Source of the DNA: Lamellibrachia columna
Lineage: Eukaryota; Annelida; Polychaeta; Sabellida; Siboglinidae
Assembly (NCBI GenBank): GCA_963662155.1
Contig: OY759261.1
Coordinates: 3,536,227-3,600,226, forward strand
Direction of reading: 5' to 3'
Length of the DNA stretch: 64,000 bases
A program made the position numbers and the translations under genes. Each line of letters starts with the position of its first letter. Position 1 is the stretch's first letter. The notes below the pieces were generated by a model. That model was not told the origin of the DNA, did not search any database, and was given only the letters and a program-made list of their open reading frames with translations. Shown piece after piece: positions 49,455-59,828 of this stretch.

Positions 49455-49640
49455 ACATGCCTTTCATTTTATCCCCGAGCCATTCGCATATGGAATATGA
49501 TTCCACCAAAAATTATCAACATAAAAAACCCAAAATCATTTCAAGAAACTATCATGGAACTCCCTTTCACCACACCTCCTCACTTAAACTGCCTTTAAAA
49601 CACAGTGCTCAGCATAAACTTATACATGGTGTGGGTATGG
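49455..49640 (+). pseudogene. LINE C-terminal fragment
   Basis: In one plus frame it reads SFYPRAIRIWNMIPPKIINI and KSFQETIMEL, the FFPR-x-IR-x-WN-x-LP tail found near the C-terminus of many CR1/Jockey-type LINE polyproteins. About 45 residues are visible; no tail or duplication can be defined. Confidence 0.6.
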
Positions 49641-50310
49641 TGACTGTCTATGTGTGCAAGTGGCAAGACAGCGACAGTATCTATACACATAACCAACCTA
49701 TTCAAAATTTTCATCTAACATCCTATACATAAAATAAATAAAACTATCAGATAAAAACCCTTTCAGCAACATTAAAGATACTAGTCTCTTAGTTGTATGT
49801 ACCACCCACAGCGCATGCGCACAGTCCACCACAAACTCCTGCGTTAGCCTAAGTTTGGGCTGTTTGGAGTATAACCACTTGAGACCATATTGCAGTTTTA
49901 GTTAGATAATTGGTATTTGCTCGTAAATATAGCTTCACCTGGCATATCGCTGTTGAAAAGTCAAAACAATGGAAGTCGAATTTCATGTGTTGCCATTTAA
50001 TGCATCTAATAGGCCCATATCGAACCAACCACTTGGTACAAATCAAAATGGACTTCTAGCGTTTTGACTCTCCAACAGCGATGTATTACAGCAATATTAT
50101 GTCAATCTTCTTTATTCCAACTACTGGTTCTATTAACAGTTTTTCTTGGTTTAATAAAAAATTTAAACTTTTATTTTCTAAATTCTACATCGATGATATG
50201 CATTTATCACTTGGCAAAATATTCATGATAAATATGTTGCATGTGCATGGATTTGTTTAGAGGTTTCACTGATGTGGCCTTCATAGACATCTACATTGTC
50301 CATTTTGTAG
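49641..50310. other. Intron sequence
   Basis: Nothing recognised. Ends in the acceptor CATTTTGTAG. Confidence 0.5.
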
Positions 50311-50641
50311 TGAGACTGGTGTGGATGAACCAATGTGTTGGACGGAGCACAAACCACCTGCTGAATGCACTGAGGGTGGGTCTACCAAGACATGCACCAT
50401 TGTGACCAACCACTTCACTGCATATGCTCTTGTCACCCAGAAAGCTGTGACAACTATTATGCCAACTGCTGTGGCAGCAACAGTTGCTGCGATGTTGGCA
50501 GTTGCATGGTCAGATGGTACAACAGAGATAGTTGTTGTGTCAGCTGCTGTGGCATTAAACGTTGCTCTGACATGTTCAGCTCTATGGTCATGTGCTACAA
50601 CAAGGACAGCTGCTACGTACAAGTCTTCGCTTGGGTCACCT
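50311..50641 (+). CDS. Exon: ZU5 C-terminal strand and Ala/Val-rich segment
   Basis: T completes AG from 48178 (Ser). The frame continues ETGVDEPMCWTEHKPPAE, then KTCTIVTNHFTAYALVTQK, the closing C-x-hydrophobic-x-x-x-HF-x-x-Y-x-hydrophobic-V motif of ZU5 domains. After the domain comes a 70-residue Ala/Val/Thr-rich part (TAVAATVAAMLAVAWSDGTT, then IVVVSAAVALNVALTCSALW), which may be membrane-associated or a degenerate repeat. It ends CACCT|GTAAGT in phase 0. A Cys-rich alternative frame from 50392 is a shadow. Confidence 0.85.
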
Positions 50642-50999
50642 GTAAGTTTTTTTTAATATACTCAGCATCAAAAGAAAGGTACGTGTGCCACTAGTGTGTT
50701 TGTATGTGTGTAATAACAACACATGTGTAGAGCTTTTTGCATAGATTTGTGGGTGTAATGTACATATGTATGTATGCATGCATGTACATACGAATATACA
50801 CATGTATGTATGTATGTATGTATATACTTTGTCTTAGCTTTATTTCAAAACTACCAATTAAGAACATTTACTGAGCATCACACTTGGTAAGTAATACTAA
50901 GAAAATAATTGATTAAATTTTTGTTTTGTTTTACTGCAGATTCTGATTAGTTTTAAATGGGCATCAAATCACAGAGTCGTTCAGAACTAAATGTATACC

Positions 51000-52045
51000 A
51001 ATAACCTGACAGATTAGAAGGCATTCATAGTTGTTATCACTGAAATAGACTAGAAGGCATTCATAGTTGTTATCATTGAAATAGACTAGAAGGCATTAAT
51101 AGTTGTTGTCACTGAAATAGACTAGAAGGCATTCATAGTTGTTATCACTGAAATAGACTAGAAGGCATTCATAGTTGTTATCACTGAAATAGACTAGAAG
51201 GCATTCATAGTTGTTATCATTGAAATAGACTAGAAGGCATTCATAGTTGTTATCACTGAAATAGACTAGAAGGCATTCATAGTTGTTCTCACTGAAATAG
51301 ACTAGAAGGCATTCATAGTTGTTATCATTGAAATAGACTAGAAGGCATTCATAGTTGTTATCACTGAAATAGACTAGAAGGCAGTCATAGTTGTTATCAT
51401 TGAAATAGACTAGAAGGCATTCATAGTTGTTGTCACTGAAATATACTAGAAGGCATTCATATTTGTTATCACTGAATTAGACTAGAAGGCATTCATAGGT
51501 GTCACTGAAATAGACTAGAAGGCATTCATAGTTGTTGTCACTGAAATAGACTATAAGGCATTCATAGTTGATATCACTGAAATAGACTAGAAGGCATTCA
51601 TAGTTGTTGTCACTGAAATATACTAGAAGGCATTCATATTTGTTATCACTGAATTAGACTAGAAGGCATTCATAGGTGTCACTGAAATAGACTAGAAGGC
51701 ATTCATAGTTGTTGTCACTGAAATAGACTAGAAGACATTCATAGTTGTCACTGAAATAGACTAGAAGGCATTCATAGTTGATATCACTGAAATAGACTAG
51801 AAGGCATTCATAGTTGTTGTCACTGAAATAGACTAGAAGGCATTCATAGTTGTCACTGAAATAGACTAGAAGGCATTCATAGTTGTTGTCACTGAAATAG
51901 ACTAGAAGGCATTCATAGTTGTTGTCACTGAAATAGACTAGAAGGCATTCATAGTTGTCACTGAAATAGACTAGAAGGCATTCATAGTTGTTGTCACTGG
52001 AATAGACTAGAAGGCATTCATAGTTGTTGTCACTGAAATAGTGCA
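51000..52045. repeat. 36-bp tandem repeat, about 28 copies
   Basis: Units read ACTAGAAGGCATTCATAGTT plus GTTRTCACTGAAATAG; some lose three or six bases around GTTGTT. A minus-strand open frame is an artefact of the period. The array ends about 15 bp before the acceptor of the last exon. Confidence 0.95.
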
Positions 52046-52062
52046 TGTTGTCTTGTTTTTAG

Positions 52063-52230
52063 CTTGCAGATTGTGATTGGGTTAACCAACAAAGCAGGAG
52101 GTGGCACACCAAACTGACCAACTTAAAGAAATCGGAAAATGAATTGGTCTGCAAGAAAGAAAACTTCCTCATTGGTTCTGTGTGGGTATTCTTTTGGACC
52201 TATCTATGGTCTTTTATAGCTTCAATATAA
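52063..52230 (+). CDS. Last exon: C-terminal hydrophobic tail
   Basis: Acceptor TCTTGTTTTTAG, phase 0, matching the previous donor. It encodes LADCDWVNQQSRRWHTKLTN, a Lys-rich stretch, then FLIGSVWVFFWTYLWSFIAS and one more residue before TAA at 52228-52230. A hydrophobic stretch of about 21 residues at the extreme C-terminus resembles a tail anchor. An alternative acceptor seven bases on (TTGCAG, 52070) gives IVIGLTNKAGGGTPN and a stop. The polyadenylation signal supports a gene end here. Confidence 0.6.
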   Translation, partial: LADCDWVNQQSRRWHTKLTNLKKSENELVCKKENFLIGSVWVFFWTYLWSFIASI

Positions 52231-52273
52231 TGTGTAGTACATATTGGCTTTCTAAATATATATATTCGGAAAT

Positions 52274-52279
52274 AATAAA
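52274..52279 (+). terminator. Polyadenylation signal AATAAA
   Basis: AATAAA 44 nt after the stop codon at 52230, followed by a GT-rich stretch (GGTGTGTACATGTCTTTG) suited to a downstream element. Confidence 0.6.
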
Positions 52280-52619
52280 GGAAGGTGTGTACATGTCTTT
52301 GCTTGCGTGCATCTGTGCATTTGATTTGATGAATTCTTAATGGTGTACCTATACATCTGTTTTATAATTACATCAAACATTACATCAAAATAATTGTTAA
52401 TTTGTTACATACAATTGTTAATAATTAATGTTAAGTGTCACACCGATTATTTAAGAAACATTAATTTATATTCCTGAAATAAAACTCATCATTGGGTGTG
52501 TTGTCTATAGAATGACTGTTTGTTGCAAGTTAATTATTCTAATAATATATGAATAACACAAAATTACATACTAAGGCATTTTCAATATCCGATGTGACTA
52601 CCGTTGGTGTCAATTCCAG
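52280..52619. other. Intergenic sequence
   Basis: AT-rich; nothing recognised. Confidence 0.5.
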
Positions 52620-54029
52620 AATTTAGCAATTAATGATACTTGGTGCATGACAGCGGGTGATGTAGCGCAGGTTCAGGCCTATGTTGGTTGTAGTATATTG
52701 AATTTGCATAGTTTGGCAGGTTATTATACATTGGCACCTATGAAGGATTATATGAGCAGTTCTGCACTGACGGGGAGGTAATGTACTTTCAAAACATGTC
52801 GACTGATTGTTGGCCAATTAACTGTCATGTAGATTTTTTCCACATTCTGGTGGTGCTTAGTAAAAAATTAATTCTTGTATGTGTTGACGTTGGTAGATGT
52901 CTTGTAGTAACGATGGATGCTGTCTCTGGTGTCTACTGGTGCAGCAGTGAGTTCATTCGTTGTCCTGTCGAACAGGTTGTTCACCAGCTTGTCATCAACC
53001 CATCATCTCTGGCATCTTACACGTTAGGTTTTCTGTCATGGTGCCACACTGTTGCGTCGCTGGTAGTTGCTCATCGTGAAGCGGGTGATTGTCACTAGAC
53101 GTTCTCCGCTGATTAGTTGTTCATTTCAGTTTCGATGTGTCCCGTACCGTCGTCGTATACTCCACGATAGGCCCTGACAAACGTCTAATCAATGACGCGT
53201 GGGTATGTGAGCAGCTGTCAATATTGCACTGTATGGAAACCCTGGTGTCGTTTGCCTTCTTTATTAAGTTGGTTGTGTGGTCATTCCAGGTAATGTTTAC
53301 GTTGCTACCCTCTGTTGGTAATTATAATGATCTAGTGCTTGTCCGGGTTGAACTCCGTCAGTCTGTCTACTACTTCTGCAACTTGTCGTTGTCATCTTGT
53401 AATTTATTTGCGTCCACTGGTGAGTTGATGTTCAGGTTCAGGAAGCAATCATCAGCAAGTAGGCGTGCAGTGGAGGACACTTGGTCTGGGAGGTCACTGA
53501 TGTATAAAGAGAATTGCCTTTGAATCTTGTATGGTCCTGTGGCTTTGTGAGGCTTCATTGCTTCAAGTAGTTTTCTAATGCCTGCTTCACATATTGTAAT
53601 ATATAGTAAGCCACTGTATGTGCTAATTTCAAGGTTTGGTGCATTGGTCTAGCCTCCATTGGTGAAACTAACAAACTAGAACGGGATAACTCGGTAGTCT
53701 ATGCCTTGGTACTTGGAGCTGCCAGTCAATATCTCTCAAAATTGTAGTAACGTCTAGCGATGCCTTGTATTACGTAAGTTGGGAAAATCAAAGAAATGAT
53801 GGATGACATTGTCAACAATTGTATGTAAATGATAATAGGATTGTTCGTAGAAACGTTAAAAAGTGGTGAATTTTGAACAAATAAAATGGAGACAACCCGA
53901 CTTGTGGTCATAGATGATGAACCCCTGAAAGTTTGGCACCCAAGATGCGATGCATTTAGGATGAGTAGCATAACATACATACAAACATTCGTACTTACAA
54001 TTGATTAGAATAAGATGTTGGTGGCATTT

Positions 54030-54598
54030 GATTGTAAGCAATGCCCATAGAGTTTACATTTGATTGTAAGCAATGCCCATAGAGTTTACATTTGATTGTA
54101 AGCAATGCCCATATAGTTTACATTTGATTGTAAGCAATGCCCATATAGTTTACATTTGATTGTAAGCAATGCCCATAGAGTTTACATTTGATTGTAAGCA
54201 ATGCCCATATAGTTTACATTTGATTGTAAGCAATGCCCATATAGTTTACATTTGATTGTAAGCAATGCCCATAGAGTTTACATTTGATTGTAAGCAATGC
54301 CCATATAGTTTACATTTGATTGTAAGCAATGCCCATATAGTTTACATTTGATTGTAAGCAATGCCCATATAGTTTACATTTGATTGTAAGCAATGCCCAT
54401 ATAGTTTACATTTGATTGTAAGCAATGCCCATAGAGTTTACATTTGATTGTAAGCAATGCCCATATAGTTTACATTTGATTGTAAGCAATGCCCATAGAG
54501 TTTACATTTGATTGTAAGCAATGCCCATATAGTTTACATTTGATTGTAAGCAATGCCCATAGAGTTTACATTTGATTGTAAGCAGTGCCCATAGAGTT
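54030..54598. repeat. 32-bp tandem repeat, about 17 copies
   Basis: Units of TTTGATTGTAAGCAATGCCC plus ATAKAGTTTACA, nearly identical, alternating only G/T at one position. It lies between the endonuclease and reverse-transcriptase parts of the decayed LINE. Confidence 0.95.
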
Positions 54599-55044
54599 TC
54601 CACAGATGTGTTTTGCATGGTTTTATCGATTTTGCATCTCATCAGCAATGGCAGCTAGATTTTCCTGGATAAGTTCAGTGTCTGCTTTCGTCCATATATG
54701 GATCTTCCTGTGGACAGGTCTTCATCTGTTTTGGGCATAATATCTGAGTTTACATTGACGACTGTATCTTGATCACTGACTCCTGTGATTGATGGTCAGT
54801 TTGTGAGGAAGACATCCAGGGTGTTGTCAATCCTTATAAGGAAGGTGACCATTTGTGATAGGCTCGATGTGATTAATGTTTCAAGGGAGAGTTAGTTTTT
54901 CACGTCATATACTGATGTTTCAATATATTGTTTTTATGTGATTCGATGTCTGGAAGGTTTGTGTCTCCTGCAATCCATGGGGGCTGTTTGAGAACTTCCT
55001 GGATATGCGTGGTATGGCATCACACAGAGGTTGTGTAATGAATT

Positions 55045-57920
55045 ATCATCCAAAAAACATCTCTGAAACAGGTTACAGATGCGTATGTTTAAATGCAAGG
55101 AGCATAATAAATAAGAAAAACGAACTAAACATTATGGTAGAAGATATTGACCCTCACATAATTGGTATAACTGAATCATGGGCCAACATAGATATAACAG
55201 ATGCTGAATTAGGACTGACAGGATACGTAATGTTTAGGAAAGATCGAATAGGAAGAAGGGGCGGGGGAGTTATTTTATATGTTAAAGAATCTATTCAGGC
55301 TTATGAAATAAAACTAGAAAGGGAAGCAGATTGCGATGAAGCTGTTTGGTGCAACATTGTTTCAGGAAATTCAAAATTAACTATTGGATTAGTTTACCAA
55401 AGTCCAAACATAAATGAAGAGGACAACACAAAAATACAAAACGCTATAAAGGAAGTTAATAAAGGGGAATGTATCACAATGGGAGATTTTAACCATGGAC
55501 ACATACAATGGAATTCTCTAGAGAGTACAGGGAGTGAGGACCAACAATTTCTATTTTTAATCCAGGATAGCTTTCTTACTCAGCACGTGCTAGAACCAAC
55601 CAGGGGAGAAAATATATTAGATATAGTTTTGTCATCACAAAATGAATTAGTGGACAATGTAAAAATACTTGAACCATTGGGTAATAGTGACCATAATCAA
55701 ATACATTTTGATATCAATGTAAAATCAGAAAGTAAAAATAAGAAAACGTACAAGAGAAACTTCCACAAAGGTAACTACAAAGATATGAGAAAATACTTAG
55801 CAAAGCTAGATTGGAATAACATGCTGATGAATAAGACCGCAATTGAATGTTGGAATATTCTAAAATATGAAATTGAGAGTATCATCGATAAATTTGTTCC
55901 CTTCCAAAAACAAGGAAAACGGTGTAGAAAGAAACACTTGTCAAAAGAGGCTATTAGAAAAATAGTGTTAAAACAAACTATGTGGAGGGTTTATAGGTGC
56001 ACCAGAAAGGAAGAAGACTGCAAATTACAAAGAGGCACTTAATGCAGCTACAATTGAAATTAGACAATCTAAAAGAAGCTATGAGCAAAAACTAGCATGT
56101 AACATAAAAAATGACAACAAGAGTTTTTATGCATATGTCAGGAGTAAACAAAACATACAAGACAAGGTCAGACCTCTAGAAGACAGTGCTGGAAATATAA
56201 TATCACGGGTTTTTAATGGCGGAAGACCTAAATGGTTACTTCAGTTCAGTGTTTACCAAAGAAGATATTAATTCATTACCAGTTGCTAATGCTAAATTTC
56301 AGAAGCCTAAATCTGACTATTTAGGACTGTTAGTTGTAACTCCAGAAATGGTAGCTAAGACAATAAAGGCAATGAAGGATAATAAATCGCCAGGAGTGGA
56401 TGGGATTCCTCCAAAATTACTAATGGAAACAGTAGAACAAATCAGTATACCACTTGCAAGAGTATTCAACTTGTCATTAAAAGAGGGAGTTGTTCCTTTT
56501 GAATGAAAAGAAGCAAACATCATACCATTATTTAAAAAGGGTTCGAGAAATAAGTCAGAGAATTACAGACCAGTGAGTTTAACGTCAGTGATTTGTAAAT
56601 TATTAGAAAGGTTAATTAAAGATCATATGGTGGACTTCCTCGTTAAGCATAAATTATTAAATTAATCTCAACATGGATTCCTTAAAGCGAGGTCATGCTT
56701 AACAAATATGTTATGTTTTTTGGAAGAAATCACTAAGTGGATAGATGTGGGATTGCCTGTAGATATTATCTACTTAGATTTTCAGAAAGCTTTTGACAAA
56801 GTGCCACATCAAAGATTACTACTTAAGTTAAAAGCCCATGGTATCGGGGATAGCATAACTGACTGGATAGAACAATGGCTGACTGACAGAAGACAACGAG
56901 TTGTAGTAGATGGAGAAGTTTCAAATTGGAAATCGGTTTTGAGTGGGGTACCTCAAGGATCAGTATTACGACCTATATTATTCTTAATATATATATATAT
57001 CAATGACTTGGACGACAGTATAACAAGTAACATACTGAAATTTGCGGATGACACAAAACTGTTTAGAAAGGTTAGTACTGATGGTGATAAACAACATTTA
57101 CAAAACGATCTAGACAGATTAGTGAAATGGTCTGAGAAATGGCAGATGTTCAATTTTGGACATACAGGACATGGGAACTTGGATGTAAACTATAAAATGG
57201 GAGATACTGTTCTGGGTACTACTGTAAAAGAAAAGGACTTAGGAGTTACAATAAGCGCTGATATGAAAGTTTCAGAGCAGTGTGGTATTGCAGCTTCAAA
57301 GGGTAATCAAATTCTTGGATTGATTAGAAGAAACATAACATACAAGGGAAAAAAATTAATTATACCTCTTTATAAAGCAATAGTTAGACCTCATTTAGAA
57401 TACTGTATTCAAGCATGGAGACCATATCGTAAGAAGGATATAGATACGCTTGAACGCATACAAAGGAGAGCAACTAAAATGAGTCCAGAACTGAGAGACC
57501 TTAGTTATGAAGAACACCTGAAAGAATGTGGTTTAACAACTCTAGAGACAAGGAGGTTAAGAGGAGATCAGATTGAAGTTTTTAAGATATTGAATGGGTA
57601 TGAAAATATTGATAGAAATATGTTTTTCTCACTCAAGAAGGATAGCAGAAGTAGAGGACATGTTGTAAAATTAGTAAAGGATCAATATTGATTGGACATC
57701 AGGAAGCACTCGTTCTCACAGAGGACAATAAATGAATGGAACAAATTGTCCACAGATTGTGTAACTGCTAGCAGTGTGAATATGTTTAAAAACAAGGTTG
57801 ACACATATCTCAGGAGGGCGGGTTATAAGTAGATGAACATTGTTGGACTCTCGATAAGCCAATGGCTTCATTGTCCACTTGCCATCTGGGCCTTTGGCTT
57901 GGATGGCAAATCTTGTTAAA
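55045..57920 (+). mobile_element. CR1-like LINE copy C, 5'-truncated
   Basis: Begins near the ORF2 start (TCATCCAAAAAACATCTCTG at 55046) and ends GATGGCAAATCTTGTTAAA at 57920. The endonuclease (55050-56042) is open. Breaks occur near 56020 (frameshift), at 56506 (TGA in place of the Trp of FEWKEA), at 56664 (TAA for Ser of NSSQHGF) and at 57690 (TGA for the Arg of QCRLD). A 15-bp in-frame loss removes GKCKCL. The reverse-transcriptase segment 56708-57691 is otherwise open, with LDFQKAFDKVPH and FADD intact. Confidence 0.9.
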
Positions 57921-58655
57921 CTCTGAGCAACAGGGGCTAATGTGGCTGTGCGCTCTGAATTTTCACTCCTACCATCTCACACAGTGTCGTTGCGGATATA
58001 TGTTCTGTGACAAATGTAGACTTGATGGCAATCATGACCCCTCTGTAAACATCCACTGTCTTTCCCGAATGAGCGTCATACCAAGTGGCATGAATAATTC
58101 GCTGCTGATGACAGTGGACTTGAGTCAAGTTTTACGTACAGCTCAGTCAGGTTTTGTGGACACTATTGTGTACTCGAATGGTACCTTCTTTGTGCTGGTT
58201 GACTTTGTATTGACAATGCTGGGCTTCCAGTGCATCTTTGACATTCGATACATGATTAAATCAACATATTCCCTTTTGTCTGAAATAACTGTCTATCATA
58301 TTATTATTGTGTTTATTTTGTGTAGAAATGCTATGTGAGGGTCTTTTAAAAATGATGGTATTGTAATAATTTGTCATCCAGCCTGCAACAAGTGCACCGT
58401 ACTTTGTATTTTTTTACTTTGTTTTGAACAAGATAACAGTTCTGACTTTTGGCGAAGCACTGCGACTGAAGATACTGTCACCGTGGTGTCTAAAATAAAT
58501 GACTACAAGCATGTTATGTCTGTGCATAGATAATTATGTCTGTGCATGGATAATTTGTTTTTGTTAAATTACAACTCAATTACAGTGGTGTAGTATTGTT
58601 TAGCTACATTAACTGTTTATAATGTTAATAATCTTATTGTGGTTTATTTCCATAG

Positions 58656-58818
58656 GAGCAGTGAAACACCTGTTTACTTAGGTTTCTACAGTCGTTTGGA
58701 GAAGACTGTAGAAGAGGTAGCTGTGAAAGTAGTGCCTACAGATGGAAACAAGGCAAAGGCCTGCAGAGAAGCAAACGTACTAGTGAAGATCAACCACATC
58801 AACATTGCGGCTTTTAAG
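58656..58818 (+). CDS. Exon: protein-kinase N-lobe of a second gene
   Basis: Acceptor TATTTCCATAG and donor TTTAAG|GTAAGA. The exon starts with the third base of a Gly-compatible codon, then SSETPVYLGFYSRLE (glycine loop, G-x-x-x-x-VYLG), VEEVAVKVVPTDGNK (beta-3 Lys in VAVK), CREANVLVKINHINIAAFK (helix-C Glu, then the H-x-NI motif). It ends in phase 0. This is the start of a kinase domain whose later exons must lie beyond the window or across CR1 copy D. It resembles the N-lobe of IRE1/RNase L-type kinases and lies on the same strand as the kinase-KEN gene, suggesting tandem paralogues. Confidence 0.8.
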
Positions 58819-58929
58819 GTAAGACTAGATATTCTTTATTGCTAAATTGAGTAATGGCTGCTACGTTTCATACTGTTTAAGTCGTTTCTCTAGAGTCTTA
58901 AGTCTTCTCTTTCTGTGACTTTAATTGTA

Positions 58930-59236
58930 ACTCCTAAAAAGGTAGCTACAAAGATAAAAACGATGGTCGATAACTGAGCACCTGGAGAGGAGAGGATTCC
59001 ACAGAAACCGCTGAAGGAAACAGTGGAGCAAATTAGTGCACCAATAAAGTGCCTAATTGGTCATTAAAATAGTTCCTTTTTGTATGGAAACCATTACACA
59101 CTAATTAAAAAAAGTGTTGGAAAAAAATCTGAAAATGACAGAATACTGAATTTAACATGAGTGGTTTATAATTATTAGAGAATATAATTATAAGCCATAT
59201 GGTGGACTTCCTTGGAAAGTAAAATATAAATACATC
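58930..59236 (+). pseudogene. Old CR1-like fragment G
   Basis: Heavily mutated but collinear with CR1 ORF2 from VTPEMVAKKIKAMKDN (here CTCCTAAAAAGGTAGCTACA) through ETVEQIS, a FLYG-x-HYT block for FEWKEANII, to CATATGGTGGACTTCCT (HMVDFL). CR1 copy D is inserted at its end. Confidence 0.75.
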
Positions 59237-59828
59237 CACGACTTCCGGCTACTTGGACTTGGTGCAGCGACTTGAATTTGGTGTAGATCATTTACAGAAA
59301 AACGCGGTATATCAAATAGAATAAGTATTACTATTGAATATGTATTATACACAAACGTATTGTAGACATATATTAGGAAACAGGTTTTGTTAATTATTAG
59401 TCAGAGGGAGTATTTTAGAGTAAATTAGTTTTGTATTCTGTCAGGGAATTCAGCGAGCGATAATAGGGTTGTTTACTATTCGAAAATTGAGATAGCATAG
59501 TGAATAGTTTACATTGGCTAAAATATATATAAGATAAAGTGATCTATTTACTTAAATTACATACATAAGGTAATATCTGACATAGTGGTAGTAAACGTTT
59601 TCGGTAAAAAGGAATTAACAGCAGGATTTTAGCGTAAATTAGTACACACTGAATTCGTTGTTTTGTTACACAGTGTTCTCCGTATTCGCTAGGTGGCAGG
59701 TTTTTTTTTTTCTCATGCGAGGTTAATAGAAGATACAGTTAGCAAGTATATTAGACTAAAGTGTTCTTTTGATCACAAAAACAGCCTTATTCAAGGCTAA
59801 CGTTGCAAACTAATTAAAACTAAATTGT

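Larger units (their letters stand above)
52620..58340 (-). mobile_element. Decayed LINE split by CR1 copy C and a minisatellite
   Basis: On the minus strand from 58340: a segment with LKSTVISSELFMPLGMTLIR, RGVMIAIKSTF and EMVGVKIQSAQPHPLLLRV (first half of an APE endonuclease). CR1 copy C interrupts it at 57920-55045. It resumes with THIQEVLKQPPWIAGDTNLP (endonuclease GD-x-N block) and an IHIWTKAD segment to about 54610. After the 32-bp array the reverse-transcriptase palm follows near 53370-53560 (SLYISDLPDQVSSTARLLAD, then DANKLQDD) and a degenerate GPIVEY-type segment to about 52640. Many stops and frameshifts. The two endonuclease halves fit each other across the CR1 insertion. Confidence 0.7.

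Noticed and set aside
50392..50694. Cys-rich frame with many CC pairs
   Set aside because: It overlaps the ZU5 C-terminal exon in another frame; the ZU5 frame has domain and phase support.
57921..58338. Plus-strand Cys-rich frame (QCRCGYMFCDKC) resembling a zinc-finger exon
   Set aside because: The opposite strand reads clear LINE endonuclease motifs (RGVMIAIKSTF, EMVGVKIQSAQPHPLLLRV), which explains the sequence better.
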